From positions 1,678,001 to 1,742,000 of the forward strand of contig JAZARR010000152.1 of NCBI GenBank assembly GCA_037389465.1: DNA of 64,000 bases, given 5' to 3'. Made by a program: the position numbers and the translations under genes. The notes under the pieces were generated by a model that saw only the letters and a program-made list of their open reading frames with translations, made no database searches and was not told the origin of the DNA. Within the stretch, counting starts at the first letter, position 1; each line of letters starts with the position of its first letter. Positions 37,801 through 48,848 of the stretch are shown here, one piece after another. This stretch comes from Baylisascaris procyonis. Taxonomy: Eukaryota; Nematoda; Chromadorea; Rhabditida; Ascarididae.

Positions 37801-40614
37801 TAGACGGTTGCGACAGTTGATCACCTTAGTAGGAATGGAGAAGAACAGTCATTACTCTGTCGTCCATGGACAAAAGCTCCGGAAATCGGTCGAGAGAGTA
37901 CTATCCTGGGAGAAGGTGAAGGCAGCCGTTCTTGTTATGGAAAACTTTTGCAACGATTAATTCCTTTTTTAAGGTTTATAGGAGGAGATTAGACTTAATA
38001 ATTTCTTGAATCTTCCATAAAAATGTTCTATTTATATTTGCTACATCTGACAGCTCATATTCACTGGAGTTCTTATATTTTCCCCTTTCTAGAATTGATT
38101 TCCCAAAATTGTATGGTGAAGAAAAGGATGTGGAGATTTCCTAAAGTTCAAAGAAATGGTAATGCCGATAAAAATTTACGCAATATTTTAATAACTGAGA
38201 AAATTGTTTCTTTGATTTAATAATGTGGGTCTTTAATTGTGAAGAAGCAGCCAAAAAGTGCCATTTCTAAAAGCTGTGTAAACTTTGCCATGTTATGGTG
38301 CATTTACTAAGTATGATTGATTACTCGCACCGCTTTTTGGAATGCTAATTTGCATATTGCTGATAGGTTTTGTTTATAGTCATTGGCTGATGGAAACGTC
38401 TATACAGTGCAATATTCAATGGCGAATGTTGTCCGTGAGATTATACTCCCTAAGGGAATTGCAATGAGTCAGTCATAAGTGGAACATAGAATTGGGCGGA
38501 TATCAGTGGCAAAAATTTTAAGTTATTCAAAAAATTAGTGGTATGAAAGAAGAAAGAAGGATGATCCGCCATAGAAAGTTTACCTATCGATCTTATCACG
38601 TTTTTCCGCTCTTTTTGTGTTCTTCACGTTCTTCTCGCCGGGTTTTTTATGCATCTCTCAAGGATGTCTATAGTTGTGACTTGCTCAGTTTTTGAGAGCA
38701 TTTGTTAAATATCAAGGTGAATAGCTCTCCGATGAGGTAAGAAAATAAGAGCAATTTTCCTTTGCGTATATTGGCCATATAAACATTCTTAATCCTTCGT
38801 TTTGTAAGAGAGTTCGATTAGATTGAAATAAAGAACTGCAGGAATAGAACTGTCGAATTTAAGGATTCTATCGATGATGATTTCGATGAGGACAGCGATG
38901 AATTAAATGAAACAGAGGAAGAGGAGGACTCGGAGTCAAGTGGGAGCTCACTGGGACAGATTGGCGAAGAGTTGGAAGAGGAGGAAGAAAACCGCTCGCA
39001 TGTATGTTCAGTTGAATTTTACATTTAATTATGGCATGAGAGGGGTGATAGTGGCTGCGAACATTTTTACACTCTTTTTATGGTGTTTTTTTTTTTTTTT
39101 TTTTTTTGCTTGAATAGATGAGCCAACTCTTTCGCAAAGTTTGTTTATTGTAGTGAAGAGGGGATTTTGTTATGAAGAAGATGAATGATATCACCGTTAG
39201 GGTCGAATATGTCATCGAGAATATTTTCCATTTCCCTACATATTTTTGTTTTTTGCTCTTTTATGGCTATCTTCATAGTTCATATAGGGCATCCATTTAT
39301 CCACACTGCGTATATCGATAGATTACGTTAAAACTTTCATATGGTGAACATCAATTGCAATTATTGTTTCCTACCGTAATTGCAGTTAACAATCTCAGTG
39401 GTTCTTTTGAAGAGTTTTGCACTATATAAAACAATGATTTGCTTTCTTGGTCTAGACATTATTTAAATCTGACCCATATTCAGAATAGTTTTATCGATGA
39501 TGAGGCAGAGGAAGATGGAGAAGAAACCGATGAGCACGAGTCGAACGATAATTCACAGAACGGAAGTGACATCGATGAAGAAGATTTGACAGATGACGAA
39601 TCCGATGAGAGTATCCTCGAATCGAGCAGTGATGATGACGTTGAACTTGCTCATCTCGTGATGAATCCACAAAGGAGAATAGTGAGGAAAAAAATTATTA
39701 TCAGTGGTAAGTACGATTTCCATTCATTTATATTTGGTCGTTTCATGTATAGACTTGTTCATCAGGGATGTGCTCACTCTAGTGGTTAAAATAAGGGCTG
39801 AATTAATTAAGAATGAATAAGGATGACTTATTACATTCATAGTTGGGCATCGCTTTATCTCCTGTTGATTGCATTTAAGGTAAAATTCTCGACGGAATTG
39901 TTCTAGAAAGCCGCTATAATGCATTTGAGAGGTAGAGAACGGCATGAACTATATGTAATCTAAAGTGCAAAGCAAAGATAGGCATACATTAGTAATGGTG
40001 AGTGGAAATTATTTAAATAAACTCGAAATGGGTAAATGCCAGCCGCTTAGCCTATAAAGCAGACGGCTGTCATTTAGAATAGACATTTCAAGCTTATCAA
40101 CGAAACAATTGGTGATTATCTAAAGTGGATGGTCGAAATCAGTTGCTGCGATCTTGACAACGGAGAGGTTTCTTCTTGTATTGCTAAGTTTTACTGAGCT
40201 GCTTCACTTAGTTAGGCAAGTTTCCTATTGAATTAACATCTAAAAACCCACACATGATTTTATTTAGGTTGCAGAAGCCATGTTTTAAGTGTTCGCGCTC
40301 ATGTTGATCGACAGTAGAAGGTAATAGCCTCAAGGTGGCCTCAAATGATAAAAAAATTGCGTCTTACCTTGGAGCAGTTATTTGCTGTGTTCAGTTATCA
40401 CGCCGAATTTTACTTGAAGGAATCTATGGGATTGAATATTGAATTGTGTAGGTTGAATACTGTTCGTAAAAACCTACAGGGAATGGTATAGAATTTATGC
40501 GTTGGCGTTCTTTTATCGTTATAAATCAAGACCCGAATTATTCGAATGTAGTTATTATTTCTGCATCGTTCGATGATGGCTGCATTATTTTCAGAGAGCG
40601 ATGAAGATCCTTGA
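22813..40614 (+). CDS. F-box-like, leucine-rich-repeat-like protein with acidic tail, about 990 aa (family not recognised)
   Basis: Supported exons: 22813-23070, 23315-23441, 25459-25479, 25601-25770, 26128-26233, 27594-27817, 29290-29482, 30553-30707, 31559-31747, 31849-31923, 32001-32077, 34020-34181, 34793-34994, 35230-35366, 36125-36199, 36709-36790, 37345-37466, 38834-39001, 39484-39706, 40595-40614 (TGA). Phases agree at these joins except between 32077 and 34020, where one to three exons (about 32511-32584 and 33214-33324) remain unresolved. A stop codon precedes the ATG directly. In order the protein has a Ser/Asp N-terminus, a basic cluster 'KKKRLRHKRRK' (likely nuclear import), an F-box-like segment 'IRLSDHILSEIAAEQSPWTL', LRR-like segments and about 180 Asp/Glu-rich residues ending 'SESDEDP'. 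If the F-box is real, it would be an SCF ligase receptor, perhaps nuclear. It could instead be two or three genes: a stop at 29500 and one at 36228-36230 would end shorter models. Confidence 0.68.
23531..24697. repeat. 39-bp intronic minisatellite, about 30 copies, with a 584-bp higher-order period
   Basis: The unit (ACGAAGTTTATACCCGTATT and 19 more bases) repeats head to tail. Because 39 is a multiple of three, long open frames run through it on both strands (for example a 13-residue repeat 'NEVYTRISFYCWG'); they are not evidence of a protein. One 38-bp unit near 24112 shifts the frame. Variant units recur 584 bases apart: GGGGGGACG at 23805/24389, GTTTGTACCC at 23961/24545 and CACTGCTTTGGG at 24026/24610. 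That indicates duplication of a 15-unit block. The array lies in the intron after 23441. Confidence 0.95.
25437..25479 (+). CDS. Possible alternative first exon of the F-box gene
   Basis: An ATG at 25437, directly behind an in-frame TGA, opens 'MSGEGIAEGQEASE' and splices in phase into the F-box exon at 25601. The same frame can also be entered from exon 23315-23441 through an internal acceptor, GATCGCAG, ending at 25458. Either the gene has two starts, or the N-terminal exons 22813-23441 belong to a separate transcript. Confidence 0.4.
25601..25770 (+). other. F-box-like exon
   Basis: The segment 'IRLSDHILSEIAAEQSPWTL' followed by 'GRLSQKTLVSCKREIRRR' has the F-box spacing. A Leu/hydrophobic pair starts the first helix, an Ile-Leu core follows, then a polar turn with Pro-Trp, then 'LSQ..LVSCKREI' in the place of the usual 'LSLVSKRWR'. 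Known F-boxes bind SKP1. The similarity is by eye only, and the leading Pro of the usual 'LP' is Ser here. Confidence 0.55.
27594..36199 (+). other. Leucine-rich-repeat-like exons
   Basis: Several exons share one pattern, a hydrophobic helix followed by a short 'xLxxLxL' strand: 'FISRLENIDDLTLKMRSS', 'LRFVSLQKIRRFRIYSDE', 'SLVPSLASLSLP', 'TIISSLEDISGF', 'LTTFVGRMKNLSRLRINEES', 'LLHLFSVYMEMTELHPDI'. The join 29482 to 30553 was chosen because it restores this pattern in phase. The repeats are irregular, as in F-box-associated LRR proteins, and presumably bind the substrate. Confidence 0.55.
36200..36708 (+). other. Probable GC-AG intron
   Basis: Exon 36125-36199 ends ATGGAAG followed by GCAAGC, the rare but strong AAG|GCAAG donor. 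The acceptor TTTTATAG ends at 36708. Both ends are phase 0, and the join gives 'PDIPWKIPNVADYSLTEETI'. Without this splice, translation stops at 36228-36230 and the acidic exons lose their upstream partner. Confidence 0.55.
37345..40614 (+). other. Acidic C-terminal exons
   Basis: Four exons (37345-37466, 38834-39001, 39484-39706, 40595-40614) are dominated by Asp, Glu and Ser ('DESSSDKEDSSEDTVDFL', 'ETEEEEDSESSGSS', 'FIDDEAEEDGEETDEHES') and finish with a basic patch 'RRIVRKKIIISESDEDP'. Many Ser-Asp/Glu sites look like casein kinase 2 targets. Such tails are common in nucleolar, chromatin and histone-chaperone proteins, so the acidity alone does not identify the family. The acceptor of the second exon is uncertain (38833 or 38841). 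Confidence 0.7.
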
Positions 40615-41921
40615 TCGGTCTATTCTGTTATCGAAGTTTATTTGTTTCGAATTCATTTCAAGTGATTGCTTGAATATTAGATGTTATCATTTCATTGGTT
40701 TTTAAAAAATCGTTTTTAGAGAAGCTGTCGATGGTTTAGGGTACTATCTATTCATGCTGAGATAACCGCTAATGCAAGAGGATGAGATAACGAGGATATT
40801 TCAGTGAATGTTGAGTTTATTCGAAAGGGAACTATAAGATTTTCTGGTTGTATTTTTACGGAAGTAGTATTTTATTTTTACTAAACAAGGAGCTATTTAA
40901 TCGGTAAAAGTAGAGCGGAATGGAATCTCCAACGATGCAAATAGTGATAAAAAGATAAAGAGGTAGTAGAAGTGAATGACAACGTTCTCTTAACGTTTAA
41001 TGGTCGTTGTATTGTATTGTTTGTTATTTGAGTTTATTTTTAGCTTTTTTTTTTTTTTGATCGGCACATTTCATTGCATTTTTAATTGTCACTATAAATG
41101 AGTGATCAAAATTTTCTCAATGAGACGAGCTTTGATATGCATATTGGATCAAATTTCTCAATGTACATTTGTTTGTTATGAAGTAGCGCAAAAATGTGAT
41201 ACTACGTCATATTGCATTCAATTTCTTTTATGCAAAATTGGTCTCATCGTTTGGCTAATGATCGTCTTGCAAAGTATTCTCGGGGTTGTTGATCGCCATT
41301 CGGTTAATGATTTTTTCTGATCGCTCGTTTAGTGATCGTCGATCATTATAGGCATTCCCTCGCAATATGTCATTGCAAACGATCTACGGGTGCAATTGAA
41401 ACCGTTTGTTGTGCCTACCCGATATCATTTAACTTTGCCCTCCTCTCCTCCCTCCCCCAAGAGGATTTTAACCATGGGTTTCCATTCTTTAAGAAGGATT
41501 TCAAGCCTAAAATAAATAAACATTTCGGAGTATTTAGCTAAGGTTTCTTCTATAATAAAAGTTAAATCCAAAGTTTGATAGGATGCCTTATTCTTGTGTG
41601 CAAATAGTGTTTAATGATGATTGTGTGCTTGCTATATGAAATCTTACTACATTGTTTACTTTCTGAGATGCTTCGACATTACAAAACTCTGTTATTGTTG
41701 TCACCTATATGCTTATTATTATATCGGTTGCACTTTGTATTTCACTTGATGTTTTTCATTCTTTATCCCATCCTCCTCATGTCATTATAGCATAAGGGAG
41801 GAGAGGATAAAGGGATATTTATAGTTTAGGCGAACATCTCAGCGCTTCCTATCAAAACGAGCGATAGAAGATGAAAACAATGCCAAATATAAGCGGTTAT
41901 TTAGCTTAGCTGAGGAGGATT

Positions 41922-41923
<2 letters not shown>

Positions 41924-42003
<80 letters not shown>
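41924..42003. repeat. (AT)n microsatellite
   Basis: About 40 AT units. The Tyr/Ile open frame on the minus strand across it is an artefact. Confidence 0.97.
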
Positions 42004-42005
<2 letters not shown>

Positions 42006-43271
42006 TGAAAATATTGCTATAGTTTATTGCAATGTTAAACAGTTGATTGATGATTTTTTGATCATACATCGAAACGTCACCATTATCGTAGATCGCAACC
42101 CGCCACAAAGAAATATGCCGAGAGGCATGCCGAATGAGGTCGTCTCATCGTTCGATAATCGATAATTTACATCTAAGTATAGCGATCATTTTTGATCAAC
42201 AGTATCAAAGTGTCTCTCTGTTCGTTGATATCTTCTAGTGCGCACGTATAAGTACTCTGCATGCAATGTTGTTGGCCATTGTTCACTCGTATATGGGAGC
42301 TGTGAGGCGGTTTGATGGCTTTCTATCATTTGATGCAATTGGTTTATATTATTCAACTACTATACTGCATTAGCAATATCGCAGTTGAATAGTATAAAGC
42401 AATTACAGCAAATGATTAGCAAAACAAATCGACGCTCAGCTCACATATAAAGCAATATGATATCATGTTATTTGTTGTTTTCTTTTGAGATTTTTTTATG
42501 CTTATTGTTTCTATATACGATTGTTGATTAAAAATGCTGATACGCGAATAAAATATATTATATTGTTGAGAAAAGAAATCCTCCTGCTTTGACGTTTTTT
42601 CTGTCTTAGATTGGGCAAGCAATAGTGCGTTGCCTGAATAAATTCGCTACTGTGGCACTTAGTATTCGAGTCAACTTTCCCATTTTATTATTTAATCATG
42701 TGCTTGATTTGAAGTCATGTTATACATGATTCTGAAGTTATATTTATGATTTTTTATAGTCATTTCGTTGCTTTTTTTTATTGAGTAACTTTGCAGAAAG
42801 ATGGACATATTGCGGTTGATTGATCGTTTTTAATTTAAACGCTCATTCCATCGGCAGTTGTTTATCTAATTGGATTCTAGGAATTTTATAATATTTCATC
42901 CTCTTTTCTTATTTCGGTGATGTTTGTAGACTTGCTTCTAGGGCTTATAAGGAGAGAGGGAGAGGATCTTACTGATGGCTCTCGAAAGCTAAGTTGTTTG
43001 GTTCGTGAGATAGGTTAGACGGGGATGTAGAGGGGGAGGATAGCACAAGAGGGAGGCGATATGCTGAGGAAAGATCAATTCTATGGCATTTCAATAAGTT
43101 CGTATGAAAGCACTAGCTATTTTCCTACTCAGATTCGTCACCTTAGGCATGGGGAACTTAGTATTGTAAATCCGCTCTCAATCTTTTCTCTACAGTTGTG
43201 TTGTTCAGATTACTTTTTGTTGTGTTTTTTCTTTTAAACTTGTGTGGTCATTTTTTTTTCAACAATGTGAG

Positions 43272-43438
43272 ATGATCATTGAAGGTTATGGACTAGAATA
43301 TTGGACAGCAATCGCAAGTGAAGCAATTAGCGAAAAGGTTTCGAGAACGAAGAAGAGCGCTAACATGAAGTGGAGGTGCAGCATTCAATGGCTTCTCGCA
43401 TATGGAGATATTCTTCCGCTCATCTACAACAGATAATT
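43272..43438 (+). CDS. Weak candidate exon or small ORF
   Basis: The frame 'MIIEGYGLEYWTAIASEAIS' to 'GDILPLIYNR' ends in TAA. Its composition is less AT-biased than its surroundings and it includes several Trp and Cys codons. I see no motif, no partner exon and no strong splice site, so it may be chance. Confidence 0.15.
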
Positions 43439-43576
43439 TTCTAATTCCTTTTCTTTTTCTTTATTTCTTTTCTTCTTATCGTTTCAAGTGCCTTTAGTTA
43501 ATCTTATGAAGATTGTAAATCGTTCTTTATCCATAATTCATCTTTCTATAAAGTGTAGTACAGTAATCAATATCTT

Positions 43577-43700
43577 GTGATAAGTTGAATGCGACTTACT
43601 GAATAAGTTGTTGAATAAGATGAAATGTCTATACAAATAAGATAAGTTGATAAGTTGGATAAGTTGAATTGTGATAAGTTGATAAGTTGAGTAAGTTGAT
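43577..43700. repeat. GATAAGTTG short tandem and interspersed repeats
   Basis: GATAAGTT(G) occurs at about 43579, 43641, 43649, 43658, 43673 and 43681, with variants AATAAGTTG at 43602 and GTAAGTTG near 43691. The spacing is 8-15 bases in the core. Each unit contains a GATA core, so a binding-site cluster is conceivable, but a simple minisatellite explains it. Confidence 0.85.
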
Positions 43701-44305
43701 GATTTTGAATAGAACAATTTATATTAAAAGTCAACGGTTCGACCAATTCCTATCGGATAAGTCGATTAGTTTTATCTTGAGAAGCCAACAATGAGAGTGA
43801 ACAATTGATTGAAGATTTTTGAAAGGAACTTGCGAATAGAGCCACAGAATTTCACTGAGTAAAAAGCAATATTTGAGAGCGAAAATATGCTTTTATAAGT
43901 TCATTCTTTTACTTTGTTTGGCAAAAAGTAATCATAGTTTTGAATTGTTCGTGCATGATTCTATAGTGCGTTAGCTTAAAAATGAGTGAAAAATATCGAT
44001 GATGATGCATCAATGAGGGACGGGGGGGGAGTGGGAAGGAGGTGGGACTCCATGTACATCTGGTTATTCATACTGATCTATAACGATGACAAATGAAATG
44101 TCACTTATAAGACCGTCAATATCTGAAATAGTCATTAAATTTAGGAGGCGTTCCATTGAGTGTTAATGGCAAAAATTAACGAAATCTATCGAAATGGCAT
44201 CGCTAAAGGTTGAAGATTTTTGAATTTGTTGAAAATTTCTACCATTTTTTTCAGCAATAAAACCCTAAAAGAGGAGAGGACGAGCAATCGCTAATGGAAA
44301 CGGGT

Positions 44306-44392
44306 ATTTGGGTACGTTTTCGTTATACTCTCTGGTTTACTCCAGAGAGGTGCAAGAGGAAACCATACGGTATGACGAAAACGTGCCCAAAT
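44306..44392 (+). ncRNA. Candidate microRNA precursor (37-nt arms)
   Basis: Arms 44306-44342 and 44356-44392 surround a 13-nt loop. Read as + strand RNA there are 31 Watson-Crick pairs, three G-U wobbles and three mismatches. The first 24 positions from the stem base have no mismatch (two wobbles), leaving room for a 22-nt duplex. Candidate mature ends start TTTGGGTACG (5' arm) or TATGACGAAA (3' arm); I recognise neither seed. All the G-U pairs favour the + strand. Open frames through it on both strands are probably by-products of the inverted repeat. It is intergenic. Confidence 0.55.
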
Positions 44393-47378
44393 GGAATGAT
44401 GATCTTCATGAAGAGATCGAAGAAGGAGTCCATTATTGCAATCAGCGAAATATACCTCAGGTAACGTTTTCATTCAATATACTAGATAGGCTATTTTATG
44501 CTATTTTTTTTGCAATTTTTCTAATCTATTTGCATATTGTTATCTTACTTTATTTCCTGTTTTGCATTAATATTTCTGTTTACGATTATAGCGCTAATGA
44601 TATACCGCTTGTGTGCAGTGTACAATTTCCTATCTCGCCTACTATGCGGATTGTGTTAATGATTAAGACTCAAAATCGAAATTCGTTGCAGAAATCTGGT
44701 GGGGGAGGGGGGGTGGAGGTAGATGGTGAGTACCACGGTGTGTAATTTGCAAGGCATCTTGTTATTGCGCGATCAGTCAGGCAAGGGGAGGTTTTTTAGA
44801 TGCGCTAAGAATTTATGCAAGGGATTATTGATTTAATGGGAAGTCTGTTTTGAATCTTTATGAGGTAGGTAGCGACTATGAAGAGCACATACCAAGTCAA
44901 CATCGCTAGCGTTTTTTCCAACCTTCTATATACATATGCATTTTTTAATTATATGCCAGATAATTGCTGCGGATACAACCTATACTGCAGATTGGTGACA
45001 ACATGTACATTAACTTTTAAGTTATTCCATTTGAATTTTGAAGGACTTATTGACTTCCAGTTGGCATGAAATTTCTCCTCATTATTATATGTCATATTTT
45101 CTAGAAATTTTAGCGAATTATTTAGTTTTCTTTGAAACTGAAATAGAAAATAAAATGCAGAATGAAATATTTTATGATTTGTTAATATTTTTTGAGGTTT
45201 ACTGATTTGATGAATGAATTTCCGCAAGCACGTTTTGTGTCAGCTCTTGTTTGTTTTAATGCCGAAGCAAGAAAAATATCGGACGCGGAAATGTAGAGGT
45301 AAATTACCAAAAGTCTATTTATAAATGCGGGGGAATATATAAATGAGTATAGCTTTTGGTTATTTGTTTTCCATCAATAAATTGGCGGAAAATTCGTTGA
45401 TTTTTCTCTATAATGTGGCAGCTGATAGATTCGAGATTCGGATACTTTTTTTTGTGTGCGTTTTTTTCCAGTCTAAAAATCATCTTATGGCGACGCACTG
45501 TCTGTAAATTCGTAGATATAGATCTGTTGGTTTTGATAATTCGACCTTGGCAAAAAAAGTAATTGACGATAAAATTTGATGAGTTCAATCGATGTAATTC
45601 GATGCTTATTGCTGTATTATTGCTGTACTGTATTATTATTTATTACTGTATTTCCGCTTCGTTTGATTAATTTTTGCTAGAGATTTAGAAATCTCAAAAA
45701 ATTAGTGACTCAATTTTGTCTCATCAACGAACTTGTGACTGGAAAGTGAATTACTTGATTTACTGACTATCGAATTAGTCACTTCCACGGAAGACATTAG
45801 TAGCCGTTTTGCTGTCGTTTTTCGAATATTTGAGCGATGTTTGATATGATGACTGAAATACAGAAATGCATATTGCGATAGCCAACTATTCAGACACGCT
45901 TTACTACTTATAACTTTTAGCATGAAATCACTCTCTGGGGTGATCTAAAGCGGTAGTGATGATCTTAAATTTGACTAAAGTGTATCCCTACCCTTCAATA
46001 TATGTTGGATAACAGAGCGCAGCGTTAGTCTGTCATAGGTAAAGGCTGGTACAAAGTTCTGGATGCGTGCCAAATTGTTGGAAATATTGGTGAGCAAAGA
46101 TTGGTGGAAAAAAAGAAGAATTAGCTGATCAGTTCTAAACGTCGGCTGAGATGTGTATGGCACCAGGCGGATGCGCTGTGGAACGTTGTTGCTTGCTCTG
46201 TGATGCACTTTCCGAGAGTGTTTTAATCGACTAGGCTAAGCATATAGCTCACATTTTCGTTGCTGGGTACCTTTTCCGTTATGAGTTACCCAATATTTGC
46301 TTCATTTTTTATAATCAACGCCTGACTGAATATGTAAATTCTAAGGATATTATCGGTTTTTAAAATTGTTGTTTTGCGCTCTTCATTTGCGTTTTTTCAC
46401 ATTGCTTTTACATTTGATTTTTGCCTTACATCGTTAAACTAAGATATGTTGAAAAGCGACATCCATCTTTTTTGAATAATATTTCGATTTTATAAAACTT
46501 AAATTGGTCCTTTTTACTCATCTCACCTAAGATCAAATTTTGCAACTTTAAGTTTTTCACTTTTATTTCTTGAAATAGTTTTGCTTCGAATTGTCTACAT
46601 CCCATATTCTTCATAAATTTTGCTATTATTTAATGTTTTGGCAATTTCATAATGTGTACTATTATTCGTAGGTGGTAATGTCATATGATAGTGATGCTTT
46701 TTTATTCGGCTGACTATTTGTGAAATTAAAAAATAATAATGCGATATAAAATAAATAGTAAAGCAGAGCAATGAGTTAGGTATAGGATTTGAAGCGATAG
46801 AAAAGCTTACTCGATGAACTCTTTCCGAACTAAGTTTATGAATATTCTAGCTATTATAATCCTGACAGCAAATTTTTATTATTCTTTGATCCTTTAGTAT
46901 TCTTTAGTTGTTATTCTTATGACCTATATTCTTTTATAGAATCACTTCTGTTTTCTCGAATAGAAAATGAAACTGCCATTTGAGTTTATTGTGAAGGAGA
47001 AATCGTCTTGAATAAATGGCATGTTATTGATGTTTATTGATTGGTATATAAGAATATAGGTTTCAAAGAAGTTCAATTTTTCAAATCTGTTCCATCGATA
47101 GGTCAGTGGTTTAGAATAATTAGTGAAATTATTTCTGAGAATATAGTCGAAATTTCTATTTTGGAATAATTTAAGGTCAAGATCCTGGAATAATTTAAAA
47201 TTGGGATCCATTCTAACGCTCCGAGATGGCAACTCATTGCCTTCTTGTAGCTCTATTACATTTTGTACGTCTAAATATCGAAATCTGAATAAACCTTTCG
47301 AAGTAGTTGTTTAATGGAAGAGAGAACGATAGTAATTGTATGATGAGGGATGAAAATATATTCGCGAACAGCACCTGA

Positions 47379-47417
47379 GCTCCCAACTATAGTTGGGCGC
47401 TCCCAACTATAGTGGGG
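47379..47417. repeat. Duplicated palindrome
   Basis: The 19-bp element GCTCCCAACTATAGTTGGG (47379-47397) contains the perfect 16-bp palindrome CCCAACTATAGTTGGG. It is repeated 20 bases later with one base changed. Confidence 0.85.
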
Positions 47418-48830
47418 ACTAAGCTAACAAATAGTAACGAATAAGACCACTAGCAGTAGCTTAGTTGCTTAGAGGATCTAGCCAGAAAATCGGAACTCAT
47501 GATATTGCATCGTTATCCACTTTAATTTTTAGGTGACGGTTATTGCTGGAGTCTATGTAAAACTAAAATTTCTTTTATTATGAAACATTAAGTTAGTAAA
47601 GAGTTGAAGCGTATATTAGGGCAACGATGAGGAGAAAACCTTAGTTGTTATAAATTAGTGGATTTGCTTTCTAATTGAAGTTTTTTTTTTTCAACTGAAA
47701 CAACGTTATTTATCGTTGTTAGAAATAAATTTCACATATTTTATTTGCAATGCATTTTAAAAATTTCATTGTCTCAAGAATCTGATCTCAGTGGTGGCGG
47801 CAATTCATCTATCATAGATATTGATTTTGGCTGGTGAGTGGGCAGGCAGTCTAACAGCTGATATACAGATGTGAAACGCTACTGAATCATATGAAAAGGA
47901 ATCATCAGTTTTCTTGAGTAGCATCTCTCAAACGGCCTGATTTCACTGAAATACTTTCGTAAATATTTCTCGTTTTTTTTTTTCACTTTTTAACAATTAA
48001 AATTTCAATTTTCGAATCTTTATTTTAATTTCAAAGAGCTTTTAATATTTTTTATGTTGCTGAAATATGATAAATTATCAAATTTTGGGGCAATGTAAGA
48101 CGGGGAAAAAGTGCAAGCAGGCAATCGAGATAGCACTATTGTCTAATGTGCAGTGTTTTTACTTACCTTATTATTTGCAAATTCCCCGAAGTAATCCTCC
48201 CACTTTTGTTTTTGTTTTTTTTTCTTCTATTTTTGTTTTATTTTATCTCATGCCATCGTATTTTGTAATGATGAATTGTACTGTATTCGCTCCATTCGAT
48301 TGTGCAAAATGTTTTTTTATTCTAAGATATTAGATGGAAACTTAAAAGTTAGCATGACCTAAAACTTGACGTTGAACTTGCTTAAGGTTAAGCTTAAATA
48401 TATGTTGGATTTTATAACCAGCACTTAATTTTAATGCCTAATTCTCGTTTTTTCTTTAATATTTCAATAGTGAAGTATATTGGCGTATTATCGACGGCAA
48501 TTATAGAACATTCATATCATATGAATAGGAATATGACATAGAGACAATCGAAAGCGCATCAAGCTGCAGATATGATAGGCTAATTTTCGTGCCAGTCCGA
48601 TCGTATAGATAAGATGATAGTGGTTTTCGACTCCTTTTTTAAATCAAATGTCTTGCATTCCTATGTTTAGGCTTTGGAAAAACAAAGATGCCAAAGAAAA
48701 TAGTAATAACCTTACAACTATTTCATAAGTGTTATTTTTTTCTGACGGTAGAATCCTAATTTGTTTTGCCAAGCGATAATTCTTAAAAGATCTTATATAT
48801 TAATGACATCGTTTCGCAAGCGATAATCAG

Positions 48831-48840
48831 CTTTATTTCA
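48831..48840 (+). promoter_or_regulatory. Likely spliced-leader trans-splice acceptor of the tyrosinase gene
   Basis: CTTTATTTCAG ends at 48840 and the ATG follows at 48849. The perfect acceptor consensus this close to the start codon, with no upstream coding exon, is typical of nematode genes whose outron is replaced by a spliced leader. A 5'-UTR cis intron is the alternative. Confidence 0.6.
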
Positions 48841-48848
48841 GACTAAAA

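Larger units (their letters stand above)
40615..48839. other. Intergenic region before the tyrosinase gene
   Basis: Over 8 kb without a confident exon. It includes a TA microsatellite (41924-42003), GATAAGTTG repeats, the long hairpin at 44306 and one weak open frame at 43272-43435. Other open frames on both strands are short, motif-free and AT-biased. The tyrosinase promoter should lie near the right end. Confidence 0.5.

Noticed and set aside
44291..44745. Open frames on both strands (145 codons +, 60 codons -) that resemble an exon with a GTAACG donor
   Set aside because: The first 87 bases form a strong inverted repeat, which explains coding-like symmetry on both strands. No compatible acceptor or partner exon was found.
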